Below are positions 1 through 13,042 of a DNA stretch of 64,000 bases, piece by piece. The position numbers and the translations under genes are program-made. Where the stretch lies: positions 1 to 64,000 of the forward strand of contig NZ_FOXA01000010.1 in NCBI RefSeq assembly GCF_900115595.1. The letters run 5' to 3'. This DNA comes from Tranquillimonas alkanivorans (lineage in GTDB: Bacteria > Pseudomonadota > Alphaproteobacteria > Rhodobacterales > Rhodobacteraceae). Each line of letters begins with the position of its first letter. Positions within the stretch are counted from its first letter, which is position 1. The notes under the pieces are model-generated. The model saw only the letters and a program-made list of their open reading frames with translations. It was not told the origin of the DNA and did not search any database.

Positions 1-508
1 AGTGAAGCTGACACTTCCATCATCGGCCGAAGCCTAGGAAGCCGATATACAGAGCGTCGATCCATCGATTGGACCAAACCGCCCGCATATCTCTTCAGTC
101 ACCAGCGATATCAAAGAGCACAAGAGACAAAACCGACCGACTGCGCCCTAACTCGTCCGGCGCGCCCGCCTGCCCCATCTCCCGAAAGTCCGCCTCGTCT
201 GCAGCCCGCTCCCGCGCCGCCGCCCCGTCTGACGCCCGCCAGCGCGTCAGCGCCGCCGGTGAGGGGCTATTTACGGATCACACCCACACCCCGCAAGCGC
301 TTTCTGGCGAAAAACACCAACTTTTTGCGAAACGACAGATCGTGACCCAATATCTGGCACGAGCCACGTCACCGGCCGCAAAATCAGGAGCCCGCGAGTA
401 ACTTTCGGAGCGAGGCTGCCAAGGCGCTCCGGCGACGCACACGCCTCGTCGACGCCCTGCCCCAGCGGCACTCGCGCCCACCGCGACTCAACGCCCAGAA
501 CAGCCGCA
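1..508. other. Left-edge stretch with no supported gene
   Basis: No reading frame here has family-like protein sequence. The longest forward frame (69-401) has low-complexity Ser/Arg/Ala content and no good ribosome binding site. The frames on the opposite strand are shadows of the phospholipase gene. No tRNA, repeat or terminator was recognised. The only readable element is the EcfG-type promoter that begins at 509. Confidence 0.5.
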
Positions 509-534
509 GGAACCGCGCGGAATCGCGTCGCGTT
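509..534 (+). promoter_or_regulatory. EcfG-type general stress promoter of the phospholipase D gene
   Basis: GGAAC at 509-513 and CGTT at 531-534 are separated by exactly 17 bases, which is the published consensus for the alphaproteobacterial general stress sigma factor EcfG. The likely transcription start falls near 541, just before the ribosome binding site GGAGGA (555-560) and the GTG start at 565. Sequence match is seen; use by EcfG is inferred. Confidence 0.7.
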
Positions 535-564
535 CCCTCGGCGAGCCGTGAAACGGAGGACCCA

Positions 565-2139
565 GTGACCGCGTATGACCGAAACCGGGCCGAGCCGCGC
601 AACGCCCGGCTGCTGGAGCCGGGCCGGACCTGTTGCGGCACGCCACGTGCCAACCGCTTCGCGATGATCGTCGATGCGGCCGAGTATTTCGCCGCCGCGC
701 GCGAGGCGATGCTTGCCGCAGACGACACCATCCTGCTTGTCGGCTGGGATTTCGACCTGCGTATCGACCTCGCCCCCGGGCGAGACGACGTCGAGGGGCC
801 GACCCGGCTGGGGCCGTTTCTCAAGTACCTCGTGCGGCGCAAGCCGCACCTGCGCATCCGCGTGCTGCGCTGGGACATGTCGGTGCTGTACAATCTCGGG
901 ACGCAGGTAATTCCCATGATCGCGCTCGACGTCGAAGCGTCCGAGCGGATCAAGCTGCGCTTCGACAGCAATCACCCGTGGTCGGCGGCGCATCACCAGA
1001 AGATCGCGGTGATCGACGACTCGCTGGCCTTCTGCGGCGGCATCGACATGACCACCGACCGGTGGGACACGCGCGGACATCTTCCCGGCGACACTCGGCG
1101 GCGTCAACCGGATGGCCGCGAGTCCGGGCCTTGGCACGACTTGACCGCCGTCATGGATGGCGATGCGGCCCGGGACCTCGGCCGGATCGCCCGTCGGCGA
1201 TGGCAGCGGGCGACCGGCTCTGACCTTCCCGCGCCGAGCGACTATCGCGACCGCTGGCCGACATGCATTGCGCCCCTGATGGAAGACGTCGACGTCGGCA
1301 TCGCGCGGACGATGCCGCCTTACCGCGACCAGCCGCGCGTGAACGAGGTCGAGAACCTCGCCCTCGCCGCGATCTGGTCGGCTCGAGATACCATTTACCT
1401 CGAGAGCCAGTACTTCGCGTCACAGAGCATCTGCGACGCATTGCGGGCCCGGCTGTCCGAGCGCGGCGGGCCCGAGGTGGTCGTGGTGAACCCGCTCTCT
1501 ACCTTCGGCTGGCTCGAGCAGCACACGATGGGCACCTCACGCGACTTGCGCCTGACCGAGATCACACGCGCCGACCGACACCGGCGCTTCGCGATATACC
1601 ACCCCGTCAACGCCGCGCGCGAGCCGATCTATGTCCACGCCAAGGTGCTGGTCGTGGACGACCGACTGATGCGCATCGGCTCGTCCAACATCAACAACCG
1701 GTCGATGGGCTTCGACACGGAATGCGACGTCGCGGTGGAGGCGGCCAGCGACGACCAGCGGGCGGCGATCTCGGATGCGCGCGACGATCTGCTGGCCGAG
1801 CATCTGGACACCGACACCGCCACGATCCGGCAGACGCTGTCCGAGACCGGGTCGCTTCTGCGCACGGTCGAGACGCTGCGCCGTGAAGACGGGCGGTCCC
1901 TGGAGCCGATCCCGCGGCGCGAGGTGAACTCACTGGAAGAAACGGTGACGAAGGCCCGCGTGGCCGACCCCGAGACGCCGGCGCAGTTGGAATCGCGGGC
2001 GACACACATTGCCAAGCAGGCGGTCCTACGGGTTCCGCCTTCGGCTTGGGTTACTGCGGGTGCCACCGGACTCGCGGTTGTGCTCGCCACGGGCGCGCTT
2101 CGGAACGCGGTCCGCCGGCGGCGCCGCCGTAGCGGCTGA
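565..2139 (+). CDS. Phospholipase D-family protein
   Basis: This 524-residue protein has the two HKD signatures of the phospholipase D superfamily: HQKIAVID from His144 and HAKVLVVD from His358. Each is followed by the usual Gly/Asn-rich segment (GGID; GSSNINNRS). Enzymes of this type cleave phosphodiester bonds of phospholipids or transfer phosphatidyl groups. A short hydrophobic segment near the C-terminus followed by an Arg-rich tail suggests membrane attachment. GTG at 565 was chosen because GGAGGA lies five bases upstream. It leads the stress/trehalose island and has its own EcfG-like promoter, so a role in envelope stress is inferred. Substrate is unknown. Confidence 0.85.
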   Translation: MTAYDRNRAEPRNARLLEPGRTCCGTPRANRFAMIVDAAEYFAAAREAMLAADDTILLVGWDFDLRIDLAPGRDDVEGPTRLGPFLKYLVRRKPHLRIRVLRWDMSVLYNLGTQVIPMIALDVEASERIKLRFDSNHPWSAAHHQKIAVIDDSLAFCGGIDMTTDRWDTRGHLPGDTRRRQPDGRESGPWHDLTAVMDGDAARDLGRIARRRWQRATGSDLPAPSDYRDRWPTCIAPLMEDVDVGIARTMPPYRDQPRVNEVENLALAAIWSARDTIYLESQYFASQSICDALRARLSERGGPEVVVVNPLSTFGWLEQHTMGTSRDLRLTEITRADRHRRFAIYHPVNAAREPIYVHAKVLVVDDRLMRIGSSNINNRSMGFDTECDVAVEAASDDQRAAISDARDDLLAEHLDTDTATIRQTLSETGSLLRTVETLRREDGRSLEPIPRREVNSLEETVTKARVADPETPAQLESRATHIAKQAVLRVPPSAWVTAGATGLAVVLATGALRNAVRRRRRRSG

Positions 2140-2222
2140 TCGCAGCCGGCCCCTGCTCCGGCGGGCTTGACGCAGCGGCACAGCCGACTGAACCTGTCTC
2201 GACCGTGGCGGGACGGGGTGCG

Positions 2223-2248
2223 GGAACCGGCGCGGCGCCGCTGCCGTT
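2223..2248 (+). promoter_or_regulatory. EcfG-type promoter of the glgE operon
   Basis: GGAAC (2223-2227) and CGTT (2245-2248) are separated by exactly 17 bases, a second perfect match to the EcfG consensus. It lies in the gap between the phospholipase gene and glgE, about 95 bases before the glgE start, and would drive glgE, treS-mak and glgX. Confidence 0.7.
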
Positions 2249-2343
2249 GTCTTGGCGACCGATAATGGGGAACGCCGAGGACTTCGCGCACAGCGCCACG
2301 CGGACGCTCGAGACGAAGCACGGTTCGGAAGGGGGACGCTTTC

Positions 2344-4313
2344 ATGGATGCATCCGTCGCCAAGGCTATTCGCGACCACGCGACACGCAGGCTCGCCATC
2401 GAGGGCATCGAGCCCGAGATCGACGGCGGGCGGTTCGCGGCCAAGACAGTCGTCGACACGCCGTTCGAGATCCTCGCCGACGTCTTCAGCGACGGGCACG
2501 AGGTCATCGGGGCCGCCGTGATCACCCGGAAGGCGGGCGAAAAGGACGGCCACGAGACGCGGATGCACCATGTCGAGAACGACCGGTGGGCCGCGACGGT
2601 GCGCTTCCACGAGATCGGCGCGCATACCTTCACGATCGTCGCCTGGCGCGACCTGTTCGGAACATGGCGCCGTGACACGGCGAAGAAGATCGCCGCCGCG
2701 CAAGCCATCGACGTGGAGATCGAGGAGGCGAAGGTCCTCCTGCGCAAGATCCGGCCGCGGGGCGACGACGCGCTCAAGCTCAAGGAATTGCGCAGGACGG
2801 TGGACGAAAGCGACGAGCCCGGCCAGATCCTGATGTCCGAGGAGACGGCGGCGTTGATGAAGCGCATAGGCCCGCGCGCCAACCTCACCACGCATCGGGC
2901 GCTGCCGGTTTGGGTGGACCGCGAACTTGCGGCCTTCAGTGCCTGGTACGAGCTGTTTCCCCGATCGCTCGGACCGCACGGGGAGCATGGCACGTTCGAC
3001 GACGTGATCGACCACCTGCCCTACGTGCGGGACCTGGGATTCGACGTTCTCTACTTCCCGCCGATACATCCCATCGGGAGGACGAACCGCAAGGGCAAGA
3101 ACAACAGTCTGACGGCCGAACATGGCGACGTAGGCAGTCCTTACGCCATCGGCTCGGACGAAGGCGGCATGTTCGACGTGCACCCCGACCTCGGCACGCT
3201 CGAGGATTTCGACCGGCTGGTGAAGGCGGCCGCGGATCACGGGCTGGAGATCGCGCTCGACATCGCGCTCAACGCCTCGCCCGACCATCCGTGGGTGAAG
3301 TCCCATCCGCACTGGTTCGAGCGGCGCCCCGACGGAACCATCAAGTATGCCGAGAACCCGCCCAAGAAGTACGAGGACATCGTCAACTTCCGCTACTACA
3401 TGGACGACGGCAAGCCGAACGCCGAGTTCTGGGAGATGATCCGCGACCTCTTCCTGTTTTGGGCGGAGCGCGGCGTCCTGTGCTTCCGGGTCGACAACCC
3501 GCACACCAAGCCCTTCCCGTTCTGGGAATGGATCATCGACGAGGTGCGCAAGGAGTACCCCGAGGCGATCTTCCTGTCGGAGGCGTTCACGCGCCCGAAG
3601 GTGATGAAGCGCCTCGCCAAGCTGGGCTTCAACCAGAGCTATTCCTACTTCACCTGGCGCAACACCAAGGAAGAATTGACCGAATACCTGACCGAGCTGA
3701 CGACCGAGGAATGCCGCCACACGATGCGGCCGAACTTCTTCGTCAACACGCCCGACATCAACCCGGTCTTCCTGCAGACCTCGGGCCGATCCGGCTTTCG
3801 CACGCGGCTGGTGCTGGCCTCGTCGCTCGCCGGCAGCTTCGGCGTCTATTCCGGCTACGAGTTCTGCGAGAGCGAACCGCTGCCCGGCCGCGAGGAGTAC
3901 CTCCACTCGGAGAAGTACGAGATCAAGGATCGCGACTGGGACGCCGAAGGCAACATCAAGGGCGACATCGCGCTGATGAACCGCATCCGCAAGGAAGAGA
4001 CGGCGATGCGGCACTTCACCAACCTGCACTTCTATCCGGCGCACGACGACCGGGTGCTGTTCTACGGCAAGATGGACGACACCTCGGGCAGCTTCGTGCT
4101 GTTCCATGTCCTGCTCGACCCGCACCACCCGGCCGAGTTCGGCTTCGAGGTGCCGCTGTGGCACTTCGGCCTGCCCGACAACGGCGCGGTCGAGGTGCAG
4201 GACCTCATTCACGGCAATTTCTTCACCTGGAACGGGAAAGACCACACCTTGTACCTTGACCCTCACGACCGCCCCTACGCGATCTGGAAACTGATCCCGC
4301 AGGGAGGTGCGCA

Positions 4314-4317
<4 letters not shown>
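2344..4317 (+). CDS. glgE: Alpha-1,4-glucan:maltose-1-phosphate maltosyltransferase GlgE
   Basis: The 657-residue protein has the GlgE architecture: an N-terminal domain (about 1-115), a helical insert, then a GH13 barrel. YFPPIHPIGRTNRKGKNN and FRVDNPHTKP are family hallmarks; Asp384 in the latter is the predicted nucleophile. GlgE transfers maltosyl units from maltose-1-phosphate to the non-reducing end of alpha-1,4-glucans. The start at 2344 follows a GAAGGGGGA ribosome binding site. The stop overlaps the start of treS-mak, whose product makes the donor substrate, so the two are translationally coupled. No branching enzyme gene is next to it, unlike in many GlgE operons. Confidence 0.93.
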
Positions 4318-7613
<3,296 letters not shown>

Positions 7614-7641
7614 GCCGCCCGCAAACGGAGGCGCACCGCCC

Positions 7642-9729
7642 ATGAGCCGAACGACATCGCGCGTCGAGGCGGGCTTCGACGTCCCGCTCGGCGCCCATTG
7701 GGATGGCTCGGGCACCAATTTCGCGCTGTTCTCGGCTCATGCCGAGAAGGTCGAGCTGTGCCTGTTCGACGCTCGCGGCCGGCGCGAGATCGAGCGGATC
7801 GAGTTGCCGGAGTTCACCCACGAAGTCTGGCACGGCTACCTGCCCGGCGTACGTCCGGGGCAGCTGTACGGCTATCGCGTCCACGGTCCCTACGCCCCGG
7901 AAGAAGGGCACCGCTTCAACCCTAACAAGCTGCTTTTGGATCCTTACGCGCTGGCCCTGCGCGGCAACCTGCGCTGGCACGACGCCGTCTTCGGCTACAA
8001 GATCGGGCACAAGCGCGAGGACCTGAGCTTCGACCGGCGCGACAGCGCGTTCGTCATGCCGAAATGCGTCGTCGTGGACCCGGCCCACACCTGGGGCGAG
8101 GACATCCGCCCCGACATCCCGTGGTCACGCTCGATCATCTACGAGGCGCACGTGAAGGGCATGACCGCTCGTCACCCGGACGTCGAGGAAGTGCATCGTG
8201 GCACCTTCGAGGGGCTGGCCGACGAACGCGTGATCGACCACCTCGTCAAGCTCGGCGTCACGTCCATCGAGCTTCTGCCGGTGCAGGCCTATTTCGACGA
8301 CCGGCACCTGATCGAGCGCGGGCTCAGCAACTACTGGGGCTACAACACGCTTGGCTTCTTCGCACCCGCCCCGCACTTCCTGACACCGGACGGCAGCATC
8401 AACGAGTTCAAGCTGATGGTCCGCCGCCTGCACGAGGCGGGGATCGAGGTCATCATGGACGTGGTCTACAACCACACCGCCGAGGGCAACCACATGGGCC
8501 CGACGCTGTCGTTCCGGGGCATCGACAACGCCAGCTACTACACCCTCGGCGACGACCCGCGGTACTACTTCGACACCACCGGCTGCGGCAATTCCCTCAA
8601 CCTGCGCAACAGCCGCGTGCTGCAGATGGTGATGGATTCCCTGAGATACTGGGTCGAGGACTGCCACGTCGACGGCTTCCGCTTCGACCTTGCCACGACG
8701 CTGGGTCGGGACCGCGAGGATTACTCCTCGCACGCCGTCTTCCTCGAAGCCGTGCGGCAGGACCCGGTTTTGTCACGCGTGAAACTTATCGCCGAACCCT
8801 GGGACACCGGGCCCGATGGTTACCAGGTGGGCAACTTCCCGCCCGGCTGGGCCGAATGGAACGACCAGTACCGCGACACGCTGCGCGCCTTCTGGAAGGG
8901 CGACCAGGGGACCGGCCGCGAACTTGCCGGCGGGCTTCTGGGCTCGGCGCACCTGTTCGGTCAGAAGGGCCGGCGTCCATGGTCCAGCATCAACTTCGCC
9001 ACGGCCCACGACGGTTTCACGCTGATGGACCTGGTGACCTACAACGACAAGCACAACGAGGAAAACGGCGAGGACAACCGTGATGGCCACTCGCACAACC
9101 TGAGCTGGAACTGCGGCGAGGAAGGCGAGACCGACGATCCGGAGATCATCGCCTTGCGCGACCGGCAGCGCCGCAACATCATCGCGACGCTCCTGCTGAG
9201 CCAGGGCACGCCCATGCTTCTGATGGGCGACGAACGCGGACGCAGCCAGGGCGGCAACAACAACTCCTACTGCCAGGACAACGAGATGAACTGGCTGGGC
9301 TGGCAGACCGACGCCCGCGACGCCGAGTTCGAAAGCTTCGTGCGCGGTGTCATCGACGTGCGGCGCACGCGGGAGTTGCTTCAAGCGTCCAGCTTCCTGC
9401 ACGCCGATCCGGACCCGCTGACCGGTCGTCACGTCGCGTGGCTCAACCCGGAGGGGCGGCCGATGGAAGCAGAGGATTGGGAAGACCCCGGCCGCCTCAT
9501 ATTCGGGCTGAGCCTGTGCGAGAGTGGCACCGAGCTGCTGATCCTGATGAATGCGGGCCATGAGCCGGGAGACTTCGCGCTCCCGCCCGCGGGCGAAGAG
9601 GGCTGGCGCAAGCTGATCGATACCGATGCCGGCTTCGCCAACGCCCGCAGCCGACGCACTGAGCGTAGGCGCGAGATCACGCTCGCGCCACGGTCTCTCC
9701 TGCTGCTGGAGTGGCGCGAGGCGCAGTAG
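7642..9729 (+). CDS. glgX: Glycogen debranching enzyme GlgX/TreX (isoamylase type)
   Basis: The 695-residue protein starts with a CBM48-like domain (GTNFALFSAHAEKVELCLFD, about residues 24-45) followed by a GH13 barrel with DVVYNHTAEGNH, GFRFDLA (nucleophile Asp), IAEPWDTG (acid/base Glu) and TAHDGFTL. These are the motifs of GlgX/TreX, which hydrolyse alpha-1,6 branches. The gene lies 28 bases after treS-mak in the same direction, with GGAGGC upstream of the ATG, so it is probably the third gene of the glgE operon. Debranching next to GlgE but without GlgB nearby suggests the unit controls glucan turnover as well as synthesis. Confidence 0.92.
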   Translation: MSRTTSRVEAGFDVPLGAHWDGSGTNFALFSAHAEKVELCLFDARGRREIERIELPEFTHEVWHGYLPGVRPGQLYGYRVHGPYAPEEGHRFNPNKLLLDPYALALRGNLRWHDAVFGYKIGHKREDLSFDRRDSAFVMPKCVVVDPAHTWGEDIRPDIPWSRSIIYEAHVKGMTARHPDVEEVHRGTFEGLADERVIDHLVKLGVTSIELLPVQAYFDDRHLIERGLSNYWGYNTLGFFAPAPHFLTPDGSINEFKLMVRRLHEAGIEVIMDVVYNHTAEGNHMGPTLSFRGIDNASYYTLGDDPRYYFDTTGCGNSLNLRNSRVLQMVMDSLRYWVEDCHVDGFRFDLATTLGRDREDYSSHAVFLEAVRQDPVLSRVKLIAEPWDTGPDGYQVGNFPPGWAEWNDQYRDTLRAFWKGDQGTGRELAGGLLGSAHLFGQKGRRPWSSINFATAHDGFTLMDLVTYNDKHNEENGEDNRDGHSHNLSWNCGEEGETDDPEIIALRDRQRRNIIATLLLSQGTPMLLMGDERGRSQGGNNNSYCQDNEMNWLGWQTDARDAEFESFVRGVIDVRRTRELLQASSFLHADPDPLTGRHVAWLNPEGRPMEAEDWEDPGRLIFGLSLCESGTELLILMNAGHEPGDFALPPAGEEGWRKLIDTDAGFANARSRRTERRREITLAPRSLLLLEWREAQ

Positions 9730-9732
9730 GCG

Positions 9733-10536
9733 TCACGCCGCGCTCCGGCGCGGCGTGCTCCAGACTTCAAGACAATCGCGCACCTCCTTCGAACCGCGCA
9801 ACCGGTGGCTGGCATAGCTTTCGGCGTCGCCGACCTTGATTGCGAACCCGCCTGTGCCGACAACGTATTCCATTGCCCGCTCGTCGAGCTGGTCGTCGCC
9901 GAAATAGACGGGGCGCCGGCCCTTGAACGGTGTGCGGTCCAGCAGCCGGATCACGGCGTCGGCCCGATTCACGTCGCGTGGCCGCAGTTCGACGGCACGG
10001 CGGCCGCAGCAGACGTCGAACTCGGGGAACTGCTGTCGAATTGCGTCCATGAACTTGCAGATGCGGCTGTGCATCTCGGGCACCCGCAGGCAGTGCACGG
10101 CGACCCCGGCGGGCTTCGGCTCGACGATCAGGCGCGGGTCCAATGCGGTAAGCGCGTGCGCGATCTGCGTCATCTTCGCGACCGTTTCCGACCCCGCCAA
10201 CGGATGCACCCAGTGGTCGGTGCCGACTAGAACCTCGGCACCGTGCCCCCCCACGATGGCACCCGTATAGCCGGGCAGCAGGCGGCGCACCTCGTCGACG
10301 CTGCGGCCCGTGATCACGGCCACCGCTCCTCCCGCGGCCTCCGCCAGGCGGGACATCGTCTCGGGCACCTCCTTCGGCACGAAGGTCTGATCGGGCGTTT
10401 CGGCCATGTCGATCAGCGTGCCGTCGAAATCGATCAGAAGCGCCGTCGTCGAGAGATTCGGCGCGGGCGGGCAGCCTTCAAAGCACACCCCGCCAGGGTG
10501 CTGGAAGCCCATCATCTCGTAAAACTGCGGGTACAT
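9733..10536 (-). CDS. otsB: Trehalose-6-phosphate phosphatase (copy 1)
   Basis: This 267-residue HAD-family phosphatase has motif I DFDGTL, the VITGRS segment, HGAE and the late YFGDDQLDE motif of OtsB. It removes phosphate from trehalose-6-phosphate. The ATG at 10536 (protein MYPQFYEM) was preferred over an upstream start because GGGAGG lies ten bases before it. The first 35 or so residues precede the HAD core and include two cysteines. It is transcribed away from a second otsB and carries its own EcfG-like promoter. The two copies are clearly homologous but diverged, so either could have a special role or substrate. Confidence 0.9.
   Translation of the reverse strand: MYPQFYEMMGFQHPGGVCFEGCPPAPNLSTTALLIDFDGTLIDMAETPDQTFVPKEVPETMSRLAEAAGGAVAVITGRSVDEVRRLLPGYTGAIVGGHGAEVLVGTDHWVHPLAGSETVAKMTQIAHALTALDPRLIVEPKPAGVAVHCLRVPEMHSRICKFMDAIRQQFPEFDVCCGRRAVELRPRDVNRADAVIRLLDRTPFKGRRPVYFGDDQLDERAMEYVVGTGGFAIKVGDAESYASHRLRGSKEVRDCLEVWSTPRRSAA
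9734..9757. terminator. Perfect hairpin between convergent glgX and otsB
   Basis: CACGCCGCGC (9734-9743) pairs perfectly with GCGCGGCGTG (9748-9757) around a TCCG tetraloop. It lies right after the glgX stop and inside the last codons of the convergent otsB. There is no T-run, so intrinsic termination is uncertain; it could block convergent transcription or protect the mRNA 3' end. Confidence 0.4.
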
Positions 10537-10628
10537 TCGGTTTTTCCTCCCTGGTGCCGCCCGGCCAGTGTGGGGTGCAGGGCGGCGTCGCGGGCGCGGA
10601 ATCGGCCGGCGTCCGCAACATGACAACA

Positions 10629-10654
10629 AACAGTTTCCTAAAGCCCCGGGTTCC
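10629..10654 (-). promoter_or_regulatory. EcfG-like promoter of otsB copy 1
   Basis: On the minus strand, GGAAC (10654-10650) is followed after 17 bases by TGTT (10632-10629), one mismatch from the EcfG -10 element CGTT. It lies 93 bases upstream of the otsB start. Spacing is identical to the two perfect sites of the island. Confidence 0.5.
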
Positions 10655-10693
10655 GCACATGATCAGGATCAATGCGCCGTCTGCCGCATCCAC

Positions 10694-10719
10694 GGAACCT
10701 GCACCCGACCCGCCGGATT
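10694..10719 (+). promoter_or_regulatory. Weak EcfG-like site before otsB copy 2
   Basis: GGAAC (10694-10698) is followed after 17 bases by GATT. The -35 element and spacing fit the other island promoters, but the -10 matches CGTT at only two of four positions. It is listed because the position, 62 bases before the chosen start, is right for otsB-otsA. It may not be functional. Confidence 0.25.
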
Positions 10720-10781
10720 ACGTTAGCAAAGCCGCCCGGGCAGACCGGTGCGCGGCTCCTGGAATTTCCGAAAGGACGACC

Positions 10782-11549
10782 GTGTCAAACCCAGCCGCTC
10801 CGCCATTCGCGAAGACAGCCGATCCGGTGCTCCCGCCGCCCGACCGGACGGCGCTTTTTCTCGATTTCGACGGCACGCTGGTGGACATCGTGGAGACGCC
10901 GGACGGCGTTACAGTGCCAGCACACGTACACGACGTGCTTGCCGCGCTGGCCGCGGCGACGGGGGGCGCGACCGCGATTATCTCGGGCCGCACGGTGTCT
11001 GACGTGCGCAAGTTTCTTCACGGCTTCGACGGCACCATCGTAGGCAGCCACGGGGCCGAGTGGTTCGCCGATGGGGAACTGGAGTCGCATCCGCTGGCCG
11101 GCTCGGACGCCGTGGCCGAAGCTACGGCGCGGGCCCATGCCTTCGCCGAAGGCGATGACCGGCTTCTGGTCGAGGAGAAGCCTGCGGGCGTCGTGCTGCA
11201 CTACCGCCGCGCGCCGGAGCGCGAGGACGAGGTGCGCGCGGCGGTCAAGACGATCGCGCGCGGTATCGAGGGGCTGGTCCCGAGCCCCGCCAAGATGGCG
11301 TGCGAGCTGCGCCCGGCGGACGTGAGCAAGCGCGGCGCGGTAGCCCGGCTGGCCGGGGACGCCCCCTTCGCCGGGCGCACGCCCGCCTATTTCGGCGACG
11401 ACCACACCGACGAGGCGGCGATGGAATGGGTGCTGGAACAGGGCGGCACCGCCGTGAAGATCGGCGAGGGCAAGAGCTGCGCGCCGCACCGGCTGGCCAC
11501 GCCGGCCGACGTCGTCGCCCTGCTGGCCGACTGGACGGGAGGCAAGTGA
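10782..11549 (+). CDS. otsB: Trehalose-6-phosphate phosphatase (copy 2)
   Basis: A second OtsB of about 255 residues with FLDFDGTLVD, AIISGRTV, GSHGAEW and YFGDDHTDE. It parallels copy 1 over the whole HAD and cap regions. The frame is open upstream to 10554, but the GTG at 10782 follows AAAGGA closely and removes an unconserved, low-complexity leader; an earlier ATG at 10620 is a less likely alternative. The stop TGA shares a base with the ATG of otsA, so phosphatase and synthase are translationally coupled. This copy is the probable partner of OtsA. Confidence 0.9.
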   Translation: MSNPAAPPFAKTADPVLPPPDRTALFLDFDGTLVDIVETPDGVTVPAHVHDVLAALAAATGGATAIISGRTVSDVRKFLHGFDGTIVGSHGAEWFADGELESHPLAGSDAVAEATARAHAFAEGDDRLLVEEKPAGVVLHYRRAPEREDEVRAAVKTIARGIEGLVPSPAKMACELRPADVSKRGAVARLAGDAPFAGRTPAYFGDDHTDEAAMEWVLEQGGTAVKIGEGKSCAPHRLATPADVVALLADWTGGK

Positions 11550-12940
11550 TGGCAGGTCGACTGATCGTCATATCGAACCGCATCCCGCTAGAGGGCCCCG
11601 GATCGGGCGGCCTGGTGGTGGCGCTGCACGAGGCGCTGACTGACCGCGGCGGCATCTGGATCGGCGCGCAGGAGACGGACGCCGACACTGCGAGCGAGAA
11701 GTTCACCCGCCACGAAGCGCCGGGCTACGAGAAGCTGACCTTCGAACTGACGGCGAAGGACCAGGAGGAATATTACCTCGGCTTCTCGAACTCGGTGCTC
11801 TGGCCGCTCTGCCACCGGCGCACCGACCTGATCGACTTCGAGTCGCGCTACGCCGACGGGTACGAGCGGGTGAACCGTCGGCTGGCCCACATGCTGGCCG
11901 AGATACTGGAACCGGAGGACCGGGTCTGGGTGCACGACTACCACTTCTTCCCCCTCGCCTGCTTCCTGCGCGAGCTCGGCGTGAAGAACCGGGTCGGCTA
12001 TTTCCTGCATATCCCCTTTCCGAACGGGTCCGACCTGCCTGCCCTGCCCCACCATGAAACCTTCATCGACTGGATCTCGAGCTACGACCTGATCGGCCTG
12101 CAAACTCAGCGCGACGTGGCCGTGTGCCTGGAATTCTTCCGCGGTCACCCGAAGGCCGAGCTGCTGCTGGACGGATCGGCCAAGTACGGCAGCCGCACGA
12201 CCCAGGTACGCAGCTTTCCCATCGGCATCGACGTGGACGTGATGCTTCAGGCCGCGGATGCCCGCCGGGCGGACGCGACGCTGCGGCTGGGCGACGGCGA
12301 ACGTCTGATCATCGGCGTCGACCGGCTGGATTACTCGAAGGGGCTGGTGAACCGGCTGAAGGCCATGGAGTCGTGGCTTCAGCACCGTGAACCGGACGAG
12401 CCGCGCGCGACGCTTCTGCAGATCGCCCCGCCCTCGCGCGAGAAGGTGTTGGCCTACCGCGAGATCCGGGACGAAATGGAGTTGCTCACCGGCAAGATAA
12501 ACGGCGAGTACTCCGAGATCGACTGGACGCCGGTCCGCTATATCCACAAGCCGGTAGAGCGGGAATTGCTGGCCGCCCTCTACCGCCGCGCCGACGTGGG
12601 GCTGGTGACGTCGCTGGCAGACGGCATGAACCTGGTGGCGAAGGAGTACGTGGCCTCACAGGACCCGGAGGATCCGGGCGTGCTGGTCCTGTCGAACTTC
12701 GCGGGCGCGGCCGAGCAGATGCCGGATGCGTTGATCGTGAATCCCTACGACGTGGACGAGGTCGGCGAGGCGATCTCGCAGGCGCTGCGGATGCCGCTGG
12801 ACGAGCGCAAGGCGCGTTACCGCGAGCTGATGCGCGGCGTACAGGAGCAGGACATTCGCTGGTGGACCCGCGCCTACCTCGACGCCCTCGCCCGCTGCCC
12901 CGTCAACCTCGCCACCGAGACCGAAGGCTCCTGCGACTGA
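11549..12940 (+). CDS. otsA: Trehalose-6-phosphate synthase
   Basis: The 463-residue GT20 enzyme transfers glucose from UDP-glucose to glucose-6-phosphate. Visible signatures are the N-terminal LIVISNRIP, WVHDYHFFPLA, GYFLHIPFPN, DRLDYSKGL and the C-terminal ADGMNLVAKEYVA and LSNFAGAAEQ. Length is typical of bacterial OtsA. The ATG at 11549 overlaps the otsB copy 2 stop (TGATG). Product flow is OtsA to OtsB to trehalose, which can then feed TreS-Mak-GlgE encoded a few kilobases away. Confidence 0.94.
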   Translation: MAGRLIVISNRIPLEGPGSGGLVVALHEALTDRGGIWIGAQETDADTASEKFTRHEAPGYEKLTFELTAKDQEEYYLGFSNSVLWPLCHRRTDLIDFESRYADGYERVNRRLAHMLAEILEPEDRVWVHDYHFFPLACFLRELGVKNRVGYFLHIPFPNGSDLPALPHHETFIDWISSYDLIGLQTQRDVAVCLEFFRGHPKAELLLDGSAKYGSRTTQVRSFPIGIDVDVMLQAADARRADATLRLGDGERLIIGVDRLDYSKGLVNRLKAMESWLQHREPDEPRATLLQIAPPSREKVLAYREIRDEMELLTGKINGEYSEIDWTPVRYIHKPVERELLAALYRRADVGLVTSLADGMNLVAKEYVASQDPEDPGVLVLSNFAGAAEQMPDALIVNPYDVDEVGEAISQALRMPLDERKARYRELMRGVQEQDIRWWTRAYLDALARCPVNLATETEGSCD

Positions 12941-12951
12941 CCCCCGGATCA

Positions 12952-12977
12952 GGAACCTGCGCCGCACGACACAGGTT
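12952..12977 (+). promoter_or_regulatory. EcfG-like promoter before the GH15 gene
   Basis: GGAAC (12952-12956) and GGTT (12974-12977) are separated by exactly 17 bases; the -10 has one mismatch to CGTT. It lies just after the otsA stop and would give a leader of roughly 160 bases before the GH15 start. Confidence 0.5.
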
Positions 12978-13042
12978 GATCTTTCGTACGCGCGGTCCGA
13001 GGGGCCGCGCGCCGGCGGACTGAAAGGGGCTGGGATCTGAAC

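Noticed and set aside
355-375. TGGCAC resembling a sigma-54 -24 element
   Set aside because: No GC at the -12 position with proper spacing (TTGC absent).
69-401. Plus-strand frame at the left edge
   Set aside because: Low-complexity product, no ribosome site, and start codon quality poor.
12990-13010. Hairpin GCGCGG/CCGCGC after otsA
   Set aside because: Six-pair stem in GC-rich DNA with no T-run and downstream of a promoter-like site, so a terminator call is not supported.
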